The notes under the pieces: generated by a model
Seen by the model: only the letters and a program-made list of their open reading frames with translations
Databases searched by the model: none
What the model was told of the DNA's origin: nothing
DNA from: Stramonita haemastoma
Lineage: Eukaryota > Mollusca > Gastropoda > Neogastropoda > Muricidae
Reading direction: 5' to 3'
DNA length: 64,000 nucleotides
NCBI GenBank assembly: GCA_030674155.1
Contig: CM060328.1
Span: 45,354,158-45,418,157 of the forward strand
Program-made: the position numbers and the translations under genes
Shown: positions 55,151 through 64,000 of the stretch, piece by piece
How positions within the stretch are numbered: the stretch's first letter is position 1
Layout: the number at the start of each line of letters is the position of its first letter

Positions 55151-55171
55151 AAGTTCACAGAAGCAGAAAAA

Positions 55172-55319
55172 TGGTGTGGTGTGGTGTGTGGTGTCGTGTG
55201 GTGTGGTGTGGTGTGGTGTGGTGTGTGTGGTGTGTGTGTGTGTGTGTGTGTGCGTGCGTGCGTGTGTGTGTTCAAATTCCTTTATCGTCTTTTCACAAAT
55301 TGTGATACTAGACAGGAAT

Positions 55320-55351
<32 letters not shown>

Positions 55352-55440
55352 GAGAGAACAAAGAGGAGAGAGAGAGAGAGAACAGAGAGAGAGAGAGAGA
55401 GAGGGGGGGGAGGATACAGACAGACAGAGACAGAGGGGGG
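55172..55440. repeat. (GTGTG)n and (GA)n tracts
   Basis: GTGTG/TG units 55172-55270 and GA-rich DNA 55320-55440. Confidence 0.93.
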
Positions 55441-56351
55441 AGGGTGTGTGAGGGTCAGGGGAGGAGGGTGTTGTTGGTAATGTATCCATGGAAAAAGGAA
55501 TTTCAGGGCATCAATACTATAGGGCCTACATGTGAAATGATAAGAAATAACCTTTCCGGTACTAGCCTACTGAACTACAAAACAAACAAAAAAAGGAAAA
55601 TGCAGTTCTAAAAACTCCTAATCAAAACAGTAATTCCAACAGAAAATGGAAATTAATTTCAGTTACTCAATTTCACATAAGGAAAAAATAATTGTAGGTA
55701 ACCCCTCCCCCCCAAAAAAAACCAACAAAAAAGACACCACACACAAAAAAAAAACCCCACAAATTACCCTACCTCTCTCCTCCCCCCAAAGCAAAAACCC
55801 CCAACCAAACAAAAAAAAACCCAACCAAACATAAAGTAAAACACAAGACCACACCCAACCCCCAAAACAAGAACAAGAACCAACAACAGCAACAAGAAGC
55901 CAATCATAAACAGCATCTACCCCCTACCCCCTTCCCAAAAAAACAAACATAATAAAGGATAGGTGTACAAATCCTGTGGACAGGAGACCTATAGCAACAA
56001 CAACAACAAATTACAAATAAACAAACAAAATTACTGGTTTAGCGCGTCTTTAAAGTCAAAAGTAATCACAACAAACCAACTGGACTATAGCTGCATCAGT
56101 GATCTAAAAAAAAAAAAAAAAAAAGGCACAGATAAGTGGCAGACTGCTAAATATTGCTGATGGAGAAGATCATCAAAACAGGAGAATGTGCCCTTTTAAG
56201 CTGCAGCATGTTAGTAAATGATCTGCTGATATATCATTACTGCATATATATTTGCAAAAAGTATTTTGAGCAAATTTTGTCTTGAAGTAATTCAATAGTT
56301 TCCATTTGCAAACTAAGGAAACTATCTGCTTAGAACAATATACTCCCATTC
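55441..56351. other. A/C-rich intergenic DNA
   Basis: Strongly strand-asymmetric A/C-rich sequence (55690-55970, runs of A and C) and an A run at 56106-56124. No gene seen. Confidence 0.5.
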
Positions 56352-57205
56352 TCATGTTTTAACAAAAGACTCAAACTTCCGTAGTTCTTTGTGTGCATCT
56401 AGACAGCCAAGCCTTCTTTCAGCGTAGTGAAATAACTGATAATGTGATTTTATCACAATATAACACTCTTGAAGTGAAAAAGGGAATACTTTTTTGTTGT
56501 TGTTTTTGGCTAGGATGTCAACTTTTTCATTGTAGTCTAAACCACTGTAAGATGGAATCCAGCAGAAAGTAAGTTCAGAGCTTTCTAAAGATGAAAGATG
56601 AATCAAATGACAAATTTCAATGACAACTTGTCACCCCAGATCTTACTTTTGTTTGCAAGGAACTAATGGTATAAATTACTGATTTAGAGTCTACACCAAA
56701 AAAAAAAAAACAAATTTGAAAGATTAGTTTAAGAACTCTGATGATAAAAATTTAGTGCCATCAATATTGCGACTAGTTACGTTGAAAATATTGATAATAT
56801 ATATGAATACACCTTCTCCATGACGAAATTGGTTTTCAGTTTTTAGATCTTGTGGTATAAGCAGCACCAGTATTATTGTTACTGAGCCATCTGTAAGCCC
56901 TTTAAGAGATTAAGATAGTTGTTTTCCATATGAATTTTGGCATGAGAAGATATTAATTTACTAAATTTATATTGCCCTTTTTCGCTAGATCAATGTGATT
57001 GGATGTCAAGCATTGCTCTATTGACTTAACCAGAATGGAGTACGGGGCAATGAATCCCATTGTGCTAGAATTCCTGTTGGATCCAACCCAGAATTTGTAA
57101 AAATGTTTGATGTGTATGTTCTCAATGTGGCATGTTCTCAATGTGGTATATGATAATATAGATCTTGCTCTCTTTGGAAAATCGTCATCACTAGTAACAG
57201 ACTTA
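56352..57205 (-). mobile_element. LINE relic with RNase H pieces (I-like)
   Basis: On the minus strand, broken frames give SIEQCLTSNHIDLAKKGNIN, HMENNYLNLLKG (parallel to LETNYLNHLKV at 41365), YIFSTYLVAILMALN and ELTFCWIPSYSGLDYNEKVD (56575-56500). The order and spacing match the 40820-42140 element, so they probably belong to one family; this copy is more decayed. Confidence 0.75.
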
Positions 57206-57221
57206 AGATTAATCTATCTAC

Positions 57222-57318
57222 TCTATCCCTTAGTCTGGCAACCGTGGGGGGCACCCCTGAAGACTTTACAACCAGTTCCTTCCATTCCTGTCTCTGTTCT
57301 GCCTTTCTCAAAACTTTT
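57222..57318 (-). mobile_element. RTE-like 3' tip
   Basis: 'ctatcccttagtctggcaac' to 'ctgcctttctcaaaactttt'; about 95 bp. Confidence 0.8.
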
Positions 57319-57495
57319 CAGAAAGATTAATCACCGATTCCAAATCGTTTGGAACAGAAAGACTTCGCAGCACAAACTTACTACAAGCAACACTCCTATA
57401 GTATAATCTTCCGATGGTAAAACCCCTGACATGTTTTTAAACATGAAGCATGGACAGGTAGGCCTAGAGCAAATTTATATAGCATTATATGCCCT

Positions 57496-57619
57496 AAACT
57501 TTGGGGGAGAGTGGAGTCAGCACTGATGTTAACTCCAGGAGAAAAATCTTGAACAGGAATCGAACCCGGGTCGTCAAATTGCCAGCGCAATGTTCTGACC
57601 GCTAGGCTATCCCGTCCCC
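57496..57619 (-). mobile_element. SINE-A head only
   Basis: The reverse strand gives 'ggggacgggatagcctagcgg', B-box 'gggttcgattcctgttcaag' and 'tgttaacatcagtgctgact'-like sequence, then stops. The retained part is the 5' end, unlike usual 5' truncation, so a deletion removed the 3' part. Confidence 0.8.
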
Positions 57620-57682
57620 CATGTGACTGTGACTGTGTGTTTCATGGTCACCACCATCACACTCTGTCTCTGTCTCTCTCTC

Positions 57683-57702
57683 ACACACATCATCACACAC
57701 AC

Positions 57703-57750
<48 letters not shown>

Positions 57751-57884
57751 ACAAAAGACACATGCTCATAAACTGATGAGGTCTCCAAAACTGCTTTGTT
57801 TCCAGTCACTGAAGTGACCCTACATTCTGCTTCTGACTTGTACTTTGTTCAAATATTGTTGAGTAGTACTTCACACACACACAC

Positions 57885-57940
<56 letters not shown>
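57683..57940. repeat. (AC)n microsatellites
   Basis: AC runs at about 57683-57750 and 57870-57940. Confidence 0.95.
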
Positions 57941-57944
<4 letters not shown>

Positions 57945-58025
57945 CACAAGTGCAAAACACTTAGACTCAAAAAAGCTACAATCAGATCCCATAATAAATG
58001 ACAATCTTAAGTACTTTAACACTGA

Positions 58026-58880
58026 TTTTTTTTTTTTTTTTTTTGCTGCCTCGTCTTCTGTGACATCCCCGTCCTGTTGCTCCCACGCCGCTCATTTCAA
58101 TCTCCCCGCCACAGCCATACCCAGATTTGTTGTGTCTCACCCCCCGGGGTCTGGAGTCCACAGGGAGCCCATCAAAATTAGGCCGCCGCAGGGCCGCCAG
58201 CCAGAGGGGCCCTGCACTTCTGCTGGGTCACTTTGGTGGTGTTCAGTGGTGCCTGTTCTGAGCTAACATATGCAGGACACCACCTACTAAGCCCCCTACT
58301 AACGACAGTATTAGCTCAGTCGCGGAGCCAGACTGAGTGAGCCACCCACCCGAGGTGGCGACCACTACAAGGCCCCTCCAACGACCGCCTCCCCCCAACC
58401 CCAAAGGCTTTGACACAAATTCACCAAAGGCACAGAAGCGTATGGGGAAACCGAATCTAAGGTCACCATGAGACCAGAGCAACTGGGGCCAGCGAATCAG
58501 AGGCAATTTTTATTATTGCAGGATGATCAATGATGATGAGGATGATGTAATGATGCTGCTGTGGAGGTGCATCCACTTTGAGACTACTTGACAGGGTTGT
58601 TCTCTATGCTTACTGTCATAATATATCCCGGCGTCAACCAGGCCTAAGAGATAGACACCTGCAGTGTTGGTCAGGTAATTTGAGCAACACTCTCAAATTC
58701 GCATCCGTAAAGTGGATGAAGCTGGACTGTGTGGTCCCAGTCTCCCCACTGAGCCCACAGCACACTCACTTTGGGTAAGAGCCGGCCGGAGCCCGAAAAA
58801 TCCCTATGACTCATGGGATTTGAACCTGCGACCTTCCAGTCCGAAATCCAAGGCACTAACCACTGCGCCATGGCAGCTGG
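58026..58880 (-). mobile_element. tRNA-headed retroposon, 855 bp, with poly(A) tail
   Basis: On the minus strand it starts 'ccagctgccatggcgcagtgg' (A-box-like) with B-box-like 'gcaggttcaaatccc'. It runs through a GC-rich body and ends in a poly(A) tail (T run 58026-58044 on +). TTAACACTGA (58016-58025) and TTAAACACTGA (58881-58891) look like target duplications differing by one base. It is much longer than a normal SINE and might contain a second element. Confidence 0.7.
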
Positions 58881-58891
58881 TTAAACACTGA

Positions 58892-59466
58892 AATTTTTAT
58901 CTGACATATATTTTCGCCAGGAACACAAAGCCTGTTATAAATGAAATTATAAATTACAAAGTGATGAAAAATAGCAAGAGTTTGATTGTTTAAAGTTTTA
59001 GCCTGACATTGCGTTGAGAAAAGGCAATATCAGAATGAGGAAACAGTATCAGATTTAGTTAATTAGTATTCTGTATTAGACAATCACTCTTAGCAAGTAT
59101 TAATTCATGTATAAACTCTACCCTGATGGGTTCACACAACTAGTACAATCAATTTCTTTACAAAGCTTCACTCAGTATCAGAGTACGATGAGTAGGCCTA
59201 CACAAAATAATATTGGACGTTCTAAGTTAAGAGACAATGTGGCAAAAAGTGAAACTTGATAGGGAAAATGACAGTCAGGCTTACAGACTTTTTTCACAAT
59301 GTGAACTTGCTTGATTGACCAGCATGCTTGAATAAAAAAAAAATAATAAAAAAAGAGAGAAAAAGAGAAAGGTTCAGGCCATGGCTGCTGTTGCAATGAA
59401 CTCATCCACGAACTGATAAAGCTTCAAAAGTAGACTTAAGCCCAACAGGTAAAGTAAAACAAACAA
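58892..59466. other. Intergenic DNA, no gene seen
   Basis: Unique AT-rich sequence; one TAGGCCTA palindrome at 59194. Confidence 0.5.
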
Positions 59467-59640
59467 AAATGAAAAGAAAGTAGCAAACAAAAAATTGAAA
59501 ACCTGCTCTAATAATAATGTAAAGTGAATGAAAAGAAAGTAGAAACATAAAATAAAAACCTGCTCTTAAAAAGAGCATGTTTTCATTTTATGTTTGCTAC
59601 TTTCTTTTCACTCACTTTACAATGTTATTACTATTAGAAA
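59467..59640. repeat. Long inverted repeat with an extra direct copy
   Basis: Left arm about 59510-59567 and right arm about 59571-59632 are near-complementary ('gaatgaaaagaaagtag' against 'ctactttcttttcactcac'; 'aacctgctctt' against 'aagagcatgtt') with a loop of about 3-6 bases. A second direct copy of the left arm precedes it at 59467-59509. Confidence 0.85.
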
Positions 59641-60811
59641 CTCTAGAGACTTATGGAAGTGATGATCTTAGTGGAGGGGTATTAAACTATTCCATTTCCA
59701 GTGTTCAAAATCACACTTAAAGGTGCTGCTTGTTCTTCAGCCCTTAGGTATGTTCCCCACTTCTGAGCCATTTTCACCTAAAAGTTCAAAAGAGTAGGCC
59801 ACTGTGTGCCTATGGGTATGAATGACAACATAATTTACAAACCTGCATACCTATGGGGTCTGGATTTTTTAAAAATTTAAAAGGCACAAGAGTGCTTATA
59901 GTTTTTACCCATTATTTAATCAGGATCTTCAAAAGAAACCTGAAGAATGTCATCCATATCACAAGCCACAACTGGTTAATGCCTCTCTAAAAGTTGTCGA
60001 ACATGTTCGACCTGTCTGCTACTGTAAGGCAACTTTCCTTGCTAGGCCTAGCCTAGTAAAACTTTTTTCCACTTCAGTTTCAAACTGATCAAAGTCATCA
60101 AGGAATGTTGGTCGATCAGAGTGCTTTATGAGTATGAGCTGATATGGAGTTTCCAGGGCACTTATAATCCTCTTGTTTACTTTACCTTGCAAGAGAAATG
60201 ATAGGCTGTTAGGCCTAGGCCTATAGGGCCTACGATGTAGCCTAACCTGTGATGGGGATGTTTGGGTGTAGGGCCCCCTGGATTAATCATCACGGACGGG
60301 ATAGGCTACTGCAGTATAGAAAATTACATTTAAATCCCCCTAATCGATCAGTCACACTTAACAGTTTACCGATACTTCCATCATTTAACTTTTGAATAAA
60401 CTGCTTGTGGCATAACTTACACATCAAAACGAAAAGTAATCGGGCCTGGTCTTTTTTCTGCAGCACCTCTCCTCTCCACCCGTCTGCAAAAGCGAAAAAT
60501 AGGGTAGGCTAACTGAAGATTATTTTTGACTTACGAGCAGAGAAGAGCGTAAGCGTCTAATTACATGAGCGTGGCAAAAACAAAAAATGGTTTATTCCTA
60601 GGCCTATTATAGAACTTTTAGGGATGTGGAAAAAAAGAGCATTGTCGACCAGAGTGAATTTTTATTACCAAAATCTCAACAACAGCATTGTTTTCCCTGC
60701 CATCGACAAAAAGCAGACAACTTTCGAAAATGTCTAATTACTACGAAGCAGTAGAATATGCTCAAAAAGGAACTCCCTCATTACATGGTTCCGGGCTATC
60801 TAGGCTAGCCT
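59641..60811. other. SINE-A remnant and TAGGCCTA-rich DNA
   Basis: A diverged forward SINE-A 3' part lies at 59783-59902 ('gagtaggccactgtgtgcc', 'ggcacaagagtgcttatag'). CTAGGC/TAGGCC motifs cluster at 60040-60240, 60505, 60598 and 60795, as at 1740-2440. No gene seen; the BTBD2 promoter could lie in or beyond this region. Confidence 0.45.
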
Positions 60812-61343
60812 ATCTATTCCATTGTCTGGCGACCGTGGGGGCAACCTGAAGCCTTGACAACCAGTTTCTTGCGTTCCTCTCTCTGCTCTGCCATTCTCAA
60901 AATTTCGTTGAGCTCTAGGCCCTCTAGGGGGGGGGGCGGATAGCTAGTGGTCAGAACATTGCGCTGGCAATTTGAAGACCCGGGTTCGAGTCCGGTCGAG
61001 GAAATTTTCTTCCTGGAGTTAACATCAGTGCTGACTCAACTCTCCCCAAAATGTCCTTCGGATGAGACTTTAAACCGAGGCCCCGATGTGCGAACGCACG
61101 CAGAACATCTTGCGCACACGTTATATCCTGTTCCGCTTTTCGTAAGAGTAGGCCATCGTGTGCCGGTGGGAACAGATGACAATATTTACAAAACTGCATA
61201 CACACGGGGACCGGATGAAAAAAAGCACATGATTGCTTACTCTGTTATCCTCGATATAAAAGAATAAATAAATAAATATTCGCTGATGTTGTCCTCCCAT
61301 CTCTTCCTTGGTCTGCCTCTTTTTCTTCCTACTTGTTTTATGC
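60812..61343 (-). mobile_element. RTE-like 3' end, split by a SINE-A
   Basis: RTE sequence 'attgtctggcgaccgtgggg' to 'gttgagctctaggccctct' (60812-60926) resumes at 61278 with 'ttcgctgatgttgtcctccc' and ends near 61340. The break is exactly where other RTE copies read 'aggcctgtccattcgctg'. Confidence 0.85.
60931..61277 (+). mobile_element. SINE-A, full length, nested in an RTE copy
   Basis: Head 'ggatagctagtggtcagaac', B-box 'gggttcgagtccgg', full body, tail 'aaaagaataaataaataaat'. Confidence 0.92.
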
Positions 61344-61648
61344 CTAGTGGTCAGAACATTGCGCTCGCAATCTGACGACCGGGTTCGATTCCCGTTCGAA
61401 GGGATTCTCCCCCTAGAGTAAAACATTAGTGCAGACTCTTCTCTCCCCAAAAGTCCTACGGATGAGACTGTAAACCGAGGCCCCGTGTGCGAACGCACGC
61501 AGAACATCTTGCGCACACGTTAAATCATGTTCCGCTTTTCAAAAGAGTATGCCATTGTGTGCAGGTGGGAACACATGACAAAATTTACAAAACTACATAC
61601 AGAATACTTATTCCATTATCTTCAAAATAAAAAAAAATATAATAATAA
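61344..61648 (+). mobile_element. SINE-A, second copy in tandem orientation
   Basis: 'tgcctagtggtcagaacattg', B-box 'gggttcgattcccg', body, with a deletion in the 3' part ('catacagaatacttattcc') and an A-rich tail. It sits directly after the RTE fragment. Confidence 0.88.
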
Positions 61649-61718
61649 ACACGCGCGCACGCGCACTACGCACGCACGCACGCACCACACAGACACAACA
61701 CACACAGACACAGACACA

Positions 61719-61787
<69 letters not shown>

Positions 61788-61796
61788 CACACACAC
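61649..61796. repeat. (AC)n with CG-rich start
   Basis: CG/CA alternation 61650-61690 then a long AC run to 61796; a 19-base C run follows at 61900-61918. Confidence 0.95.
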
Positions 61797-62889
61797 AAAA
61801 GACCTCGAGACCGACCACAAGATTCCAGTCTCTTGAAGATCGTTGAGACACCAAGATTCTCATCCAGGCTGTCCAGTTCGAGAGACTTCACAGCCATCAC
61901 CCCCCCCCCCCCCCCCCCTCCATGAAAAGAGACTGTCCCAACCAAAAAATGAACGACTAAAGAGGGGCAGCTTCATTCACCATCCTTGAGTTACAACTTC
62001 AGGACATACTTAACCATGATCCAAAAAGAGTTAGTTCTCTCTGTGTCTGGATGTCCCCGGCCTGAAGGGACGGGGCTCTGGTCTTCCTCACAGCTGTTGT
62101 TAGACCCAAGGACTTTCCGAGCGGTCCTGAAAAAAAGTCCTTCGGTACCCCCTTCAACACCTTTAGACCCATAATCCGGAAGACTCGTGGACACGTGTTA
62201 CACTGATGGCTCTGCTGATGATGCACTGGGAAAATGTACTCTCTATTTTCTGCTTGAAATCTGCTGATTTTTCTTCGTATACTTTTGTTTTTCTTCCATT
62301 TGAAATCATTAGGCAGTTACCAAGAATCAATTGGATCACTAACATTTAAGGTTACAGCAGAATACATGACCTTTGACAAAATACCGTAATTAATTACACT
62401 GCATCCATGTCATGAAACGAATGTGAAATCATCACTGCTGGCATGACCACAAGCAAACATAAAACTGAGTTTGACAGAGACTGACCAAAGTTGTTTACAG
62501 TGATTCCTTTTGAGTTTCATCATTATCCCCCAAAAGTCACCAATATCATCACCGCCATCACCAAAACTAGTTGCATAGCTAACTGTAATCTTCCAGGCTT
62601 GGCTGTGCACTCACAGTTCTGGCATTCAGATCCCCAATGATCAGCCCATGCATCATATCGCTCTGAACTCGCAGCTTTCCTCGACGTTCACTATACCATC
62701 TTTGATCGTTATTGTGTCATACTATATGGCCCATTTTCTTGTACAACATAACACGCTACCAACAGAAGGCCTATGTCCTTGTCACAGTTAAACACAGACT
62801 TCTTAACTTTGGCAGCTACAGTATTTTCACAATTAATATGAACTACTGAGATAAAAGGCCAACAAGGATTTTCTTACCAACAATAGAGC
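61797..62889. other. Intergenic DNA, no gene seen
   Basis: Unique sequence with no convincing coding frame. A 'gagcaccaccgagtttctg' unit is duplicated at 62886-62925. Confidence 0.5.
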
Positions 62890-63340
62890 ACCACCGAGTT
62901 TCTGTAGAGCACCACCGAGTTTCTGCCTAGAAGATAATTGTGACAAATTGGAAAGTTTCCCCAGAATAAATGATCTCAGAATGTTCAGCGTTCCTCAAAC
63001 AGAACAGTTATGACACGTGTGCCAGACTGGTAGCTGACACCCTCGAGAGAGCAGAAGGACCACACACACGCACACAAAATTGGACTACAGACGACATAGC
63101 AAGAGCGCACGTAGTGGGTGTGAAGCAGAGAAAGACGACCAAAGCCGTTGATTGCCAACTATCAAGGGTGGACGGACAAAATGGCTGTCATCCACAATCC
63201 TGAGTTCAGGGAGAGACTTGGTGACGGTGGCCAGTGGCTAGACAAGCCTACATAGAGTCAGAAGCCAGAAAGGAAAGCAAGGTGACAAAGGTGAAAGCAA
63301 GGTGACAAAGGTGAAAGCAAGGTGACAAAGGTGAAAGCAA
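62890..63340 (+). mobile_element. LINE ORF1 fragment and 20-bp tandem repeat
   Basis: Broken frames read YDTCARLVADTLERAEGPH, NWTTDDIARAHVVGVKQR and, shifted, SRWTDKMAVIHNPEFRERLG. This is the RRM/C-terminal part of an L1/RTE-type ORF1 nucleic-acid-binding protein. At 63281-63340 a 20-bp unit 'ggtgacaaaggtgaaagcaa' is repeated three times perfectly within this ORF. Confidence 0.65.
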
Positions 63341-63342
63341 GG

Positions 63343-63717
63343 TGTGCGGTGGTTCGAATCCCGTTTGGGCCTCAAACTTTCCCTTCATCCATTAGACCAT
63401 GAGTGGTGGTCTGGGTGTTAGTCTTTCATATAAGACGATAAATCGAGCTCCCGTGTGTTACACATAATCATTTAGCGCACATAAAAGAACCCACGGCAAC
63501 AAGAGAGTTGTCCCTGGCAAAATTGTGTTAAAAAAAAGGCCACTCTGATAGGGAAACAAAAATTAATACAGTTGCAGGCAGGAAAAAGAAAGAAAAAAAC
63601 AATGGGTAGGCACTGCACTTGTGGCAGATGCGTTCTCCCGGGGAGAGCAGCCCGAATTTCACGCAGAGAAATCTGCTGTGACATAAAGTGGTATAAAATA
63701 AAATAAATAAAATAAAA
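63343..63717 (+). mobile_element. SINE-E, 5'-truncated, inside the LINE ORF1
   Basis: From 'gtgtgcggtggttcgaatcc' to 'ttcacgcagagaaatctgctg' and an AAATA tail. AAGGTG precedes and follows it, a likely short target duplication. Confidence 0.85.
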
Positions 63718-64000
63718 TAAGGTGGCCTACGTTAAGAGAGGCAAGCTTTTGGTGGAACCCACACGGATATCCTGACCCTAGGACCTACGCAGAAGTTGCA
63801 ACTCCTGCACTGAAGTCCTTGGATGCCAGAACCTCCGCTGGAGCTGGAAGGACTAGGACCCTGAACAGCCATCTGCAATGTGCCCTGAACAACCAGGGCT
63901 ATGTGAACAACGCAAGGGGGATTCCCCTCTTGGCTTCAGTGGCAGCAGTAGGCCTACACGTGACGCAGACAGTCAGCGGGATGGAGGGGGGAAAAAGGAG
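63718..64000 (+). mobile_element. LINE ORF1 continuation, running off the window
   Basis: VAYVKRGKLLVEPTR fits the C-terminal end of an L1/RTE-type ORF1 interrupted at 63340. After a frameshift, an open frame NPHGYPDPRTYAEVATPALK ... continues past 64000 with no stop. The part beyond the RGKLLVEP block is not recognised. Confidence 0.55.

Overview
This window is nuclear DNA from an animal, most likely a marine gastropod or another lophotrochozoan. Spliced genes with GT/AG introns, very dense (CA)n, (TA)n and (GA)n microsatellites, several tRNA-derived SINE families and pieces of at least four non-LTR retrotransposon types all fit that. The taxon is an inference from repeat style and was not checked by a search.

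Two protein-coding genes can be supported. On the + strand, six exons between 5341 and 25133 encode a protein of about 789 residues. It combines an N-terminal PD-(D/E)XK-type nuclease-like segment (E-F-D then E-x-K), a P-loop NTPase core (Q-motif-like LTPEQ, Walker A GPPGVGKT, Walker B VLLDES), SF1-helicase-like motifs V and VI, and a C-terminal decapeptide repeat. On the - strand, four exons between 44643 and 52859 encode a BTBD1/BTBD2-type BTB-BACK-PHR protein, a CUL3 adaptor family. A 173-codon, His/Arg/Gln-rich open frame lies just upstream in another frame.

Layout. 1-5.2 kb: LINE 3' end, a SINE, a TAGGCCTA-rich stretch and microsatellites. 5.3-25.1 kb: the nuclease/NTPase gene; its introns hold LINE relics, SINEs, a 26-bp minisatellite and an LTR-like insertion with a 6-bp target duplication. 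25.1-40.8 kb: no gene recognised; SINEs, a LINE 3' UTR copy and a perfect 108-bp tandem duplication. 40.8-42.1 kb: an RNase H-bearing LINE relic. 44.6-53.4 kb: the BTBD gene. Two copies of a ~0.94-kb non-autonomous DNA transposon, each carrying the same SINE fragment, lie in its last-intron side and upstream of its main coding exon. 54.5-64 kb: SINE and LINE relics, a tRNA-headed ~0.86-kb retroposon, a long hairpin, nested insertions and a LINE ORF1 remnant running off the edge.

The best candidate for an undescribed system is the nuclease/NTPase gene. Its domain pairing resembles nuclease-helicase proteins used in prokaryotic defence, but that functional link is inference. One exon (21829-22168) reads through only if three adenine runs each differ by one base, so the copy is either decaying or carries uncorrected homopolymer errors. 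The two genes face each other with about 19 kb between their 3' ends, and nothing in the sequence links their functions.

SINE labels A to E used below are mine: A, tRNA head plus (AATA)n tail; B, older family with a tctaaacacgacacc motif; C, 'gccgccg...ctagtggtt' head; D, 'agctcagtggtcagagca' head; E, 'gtggatcagtggtc' head with AAATA tail.
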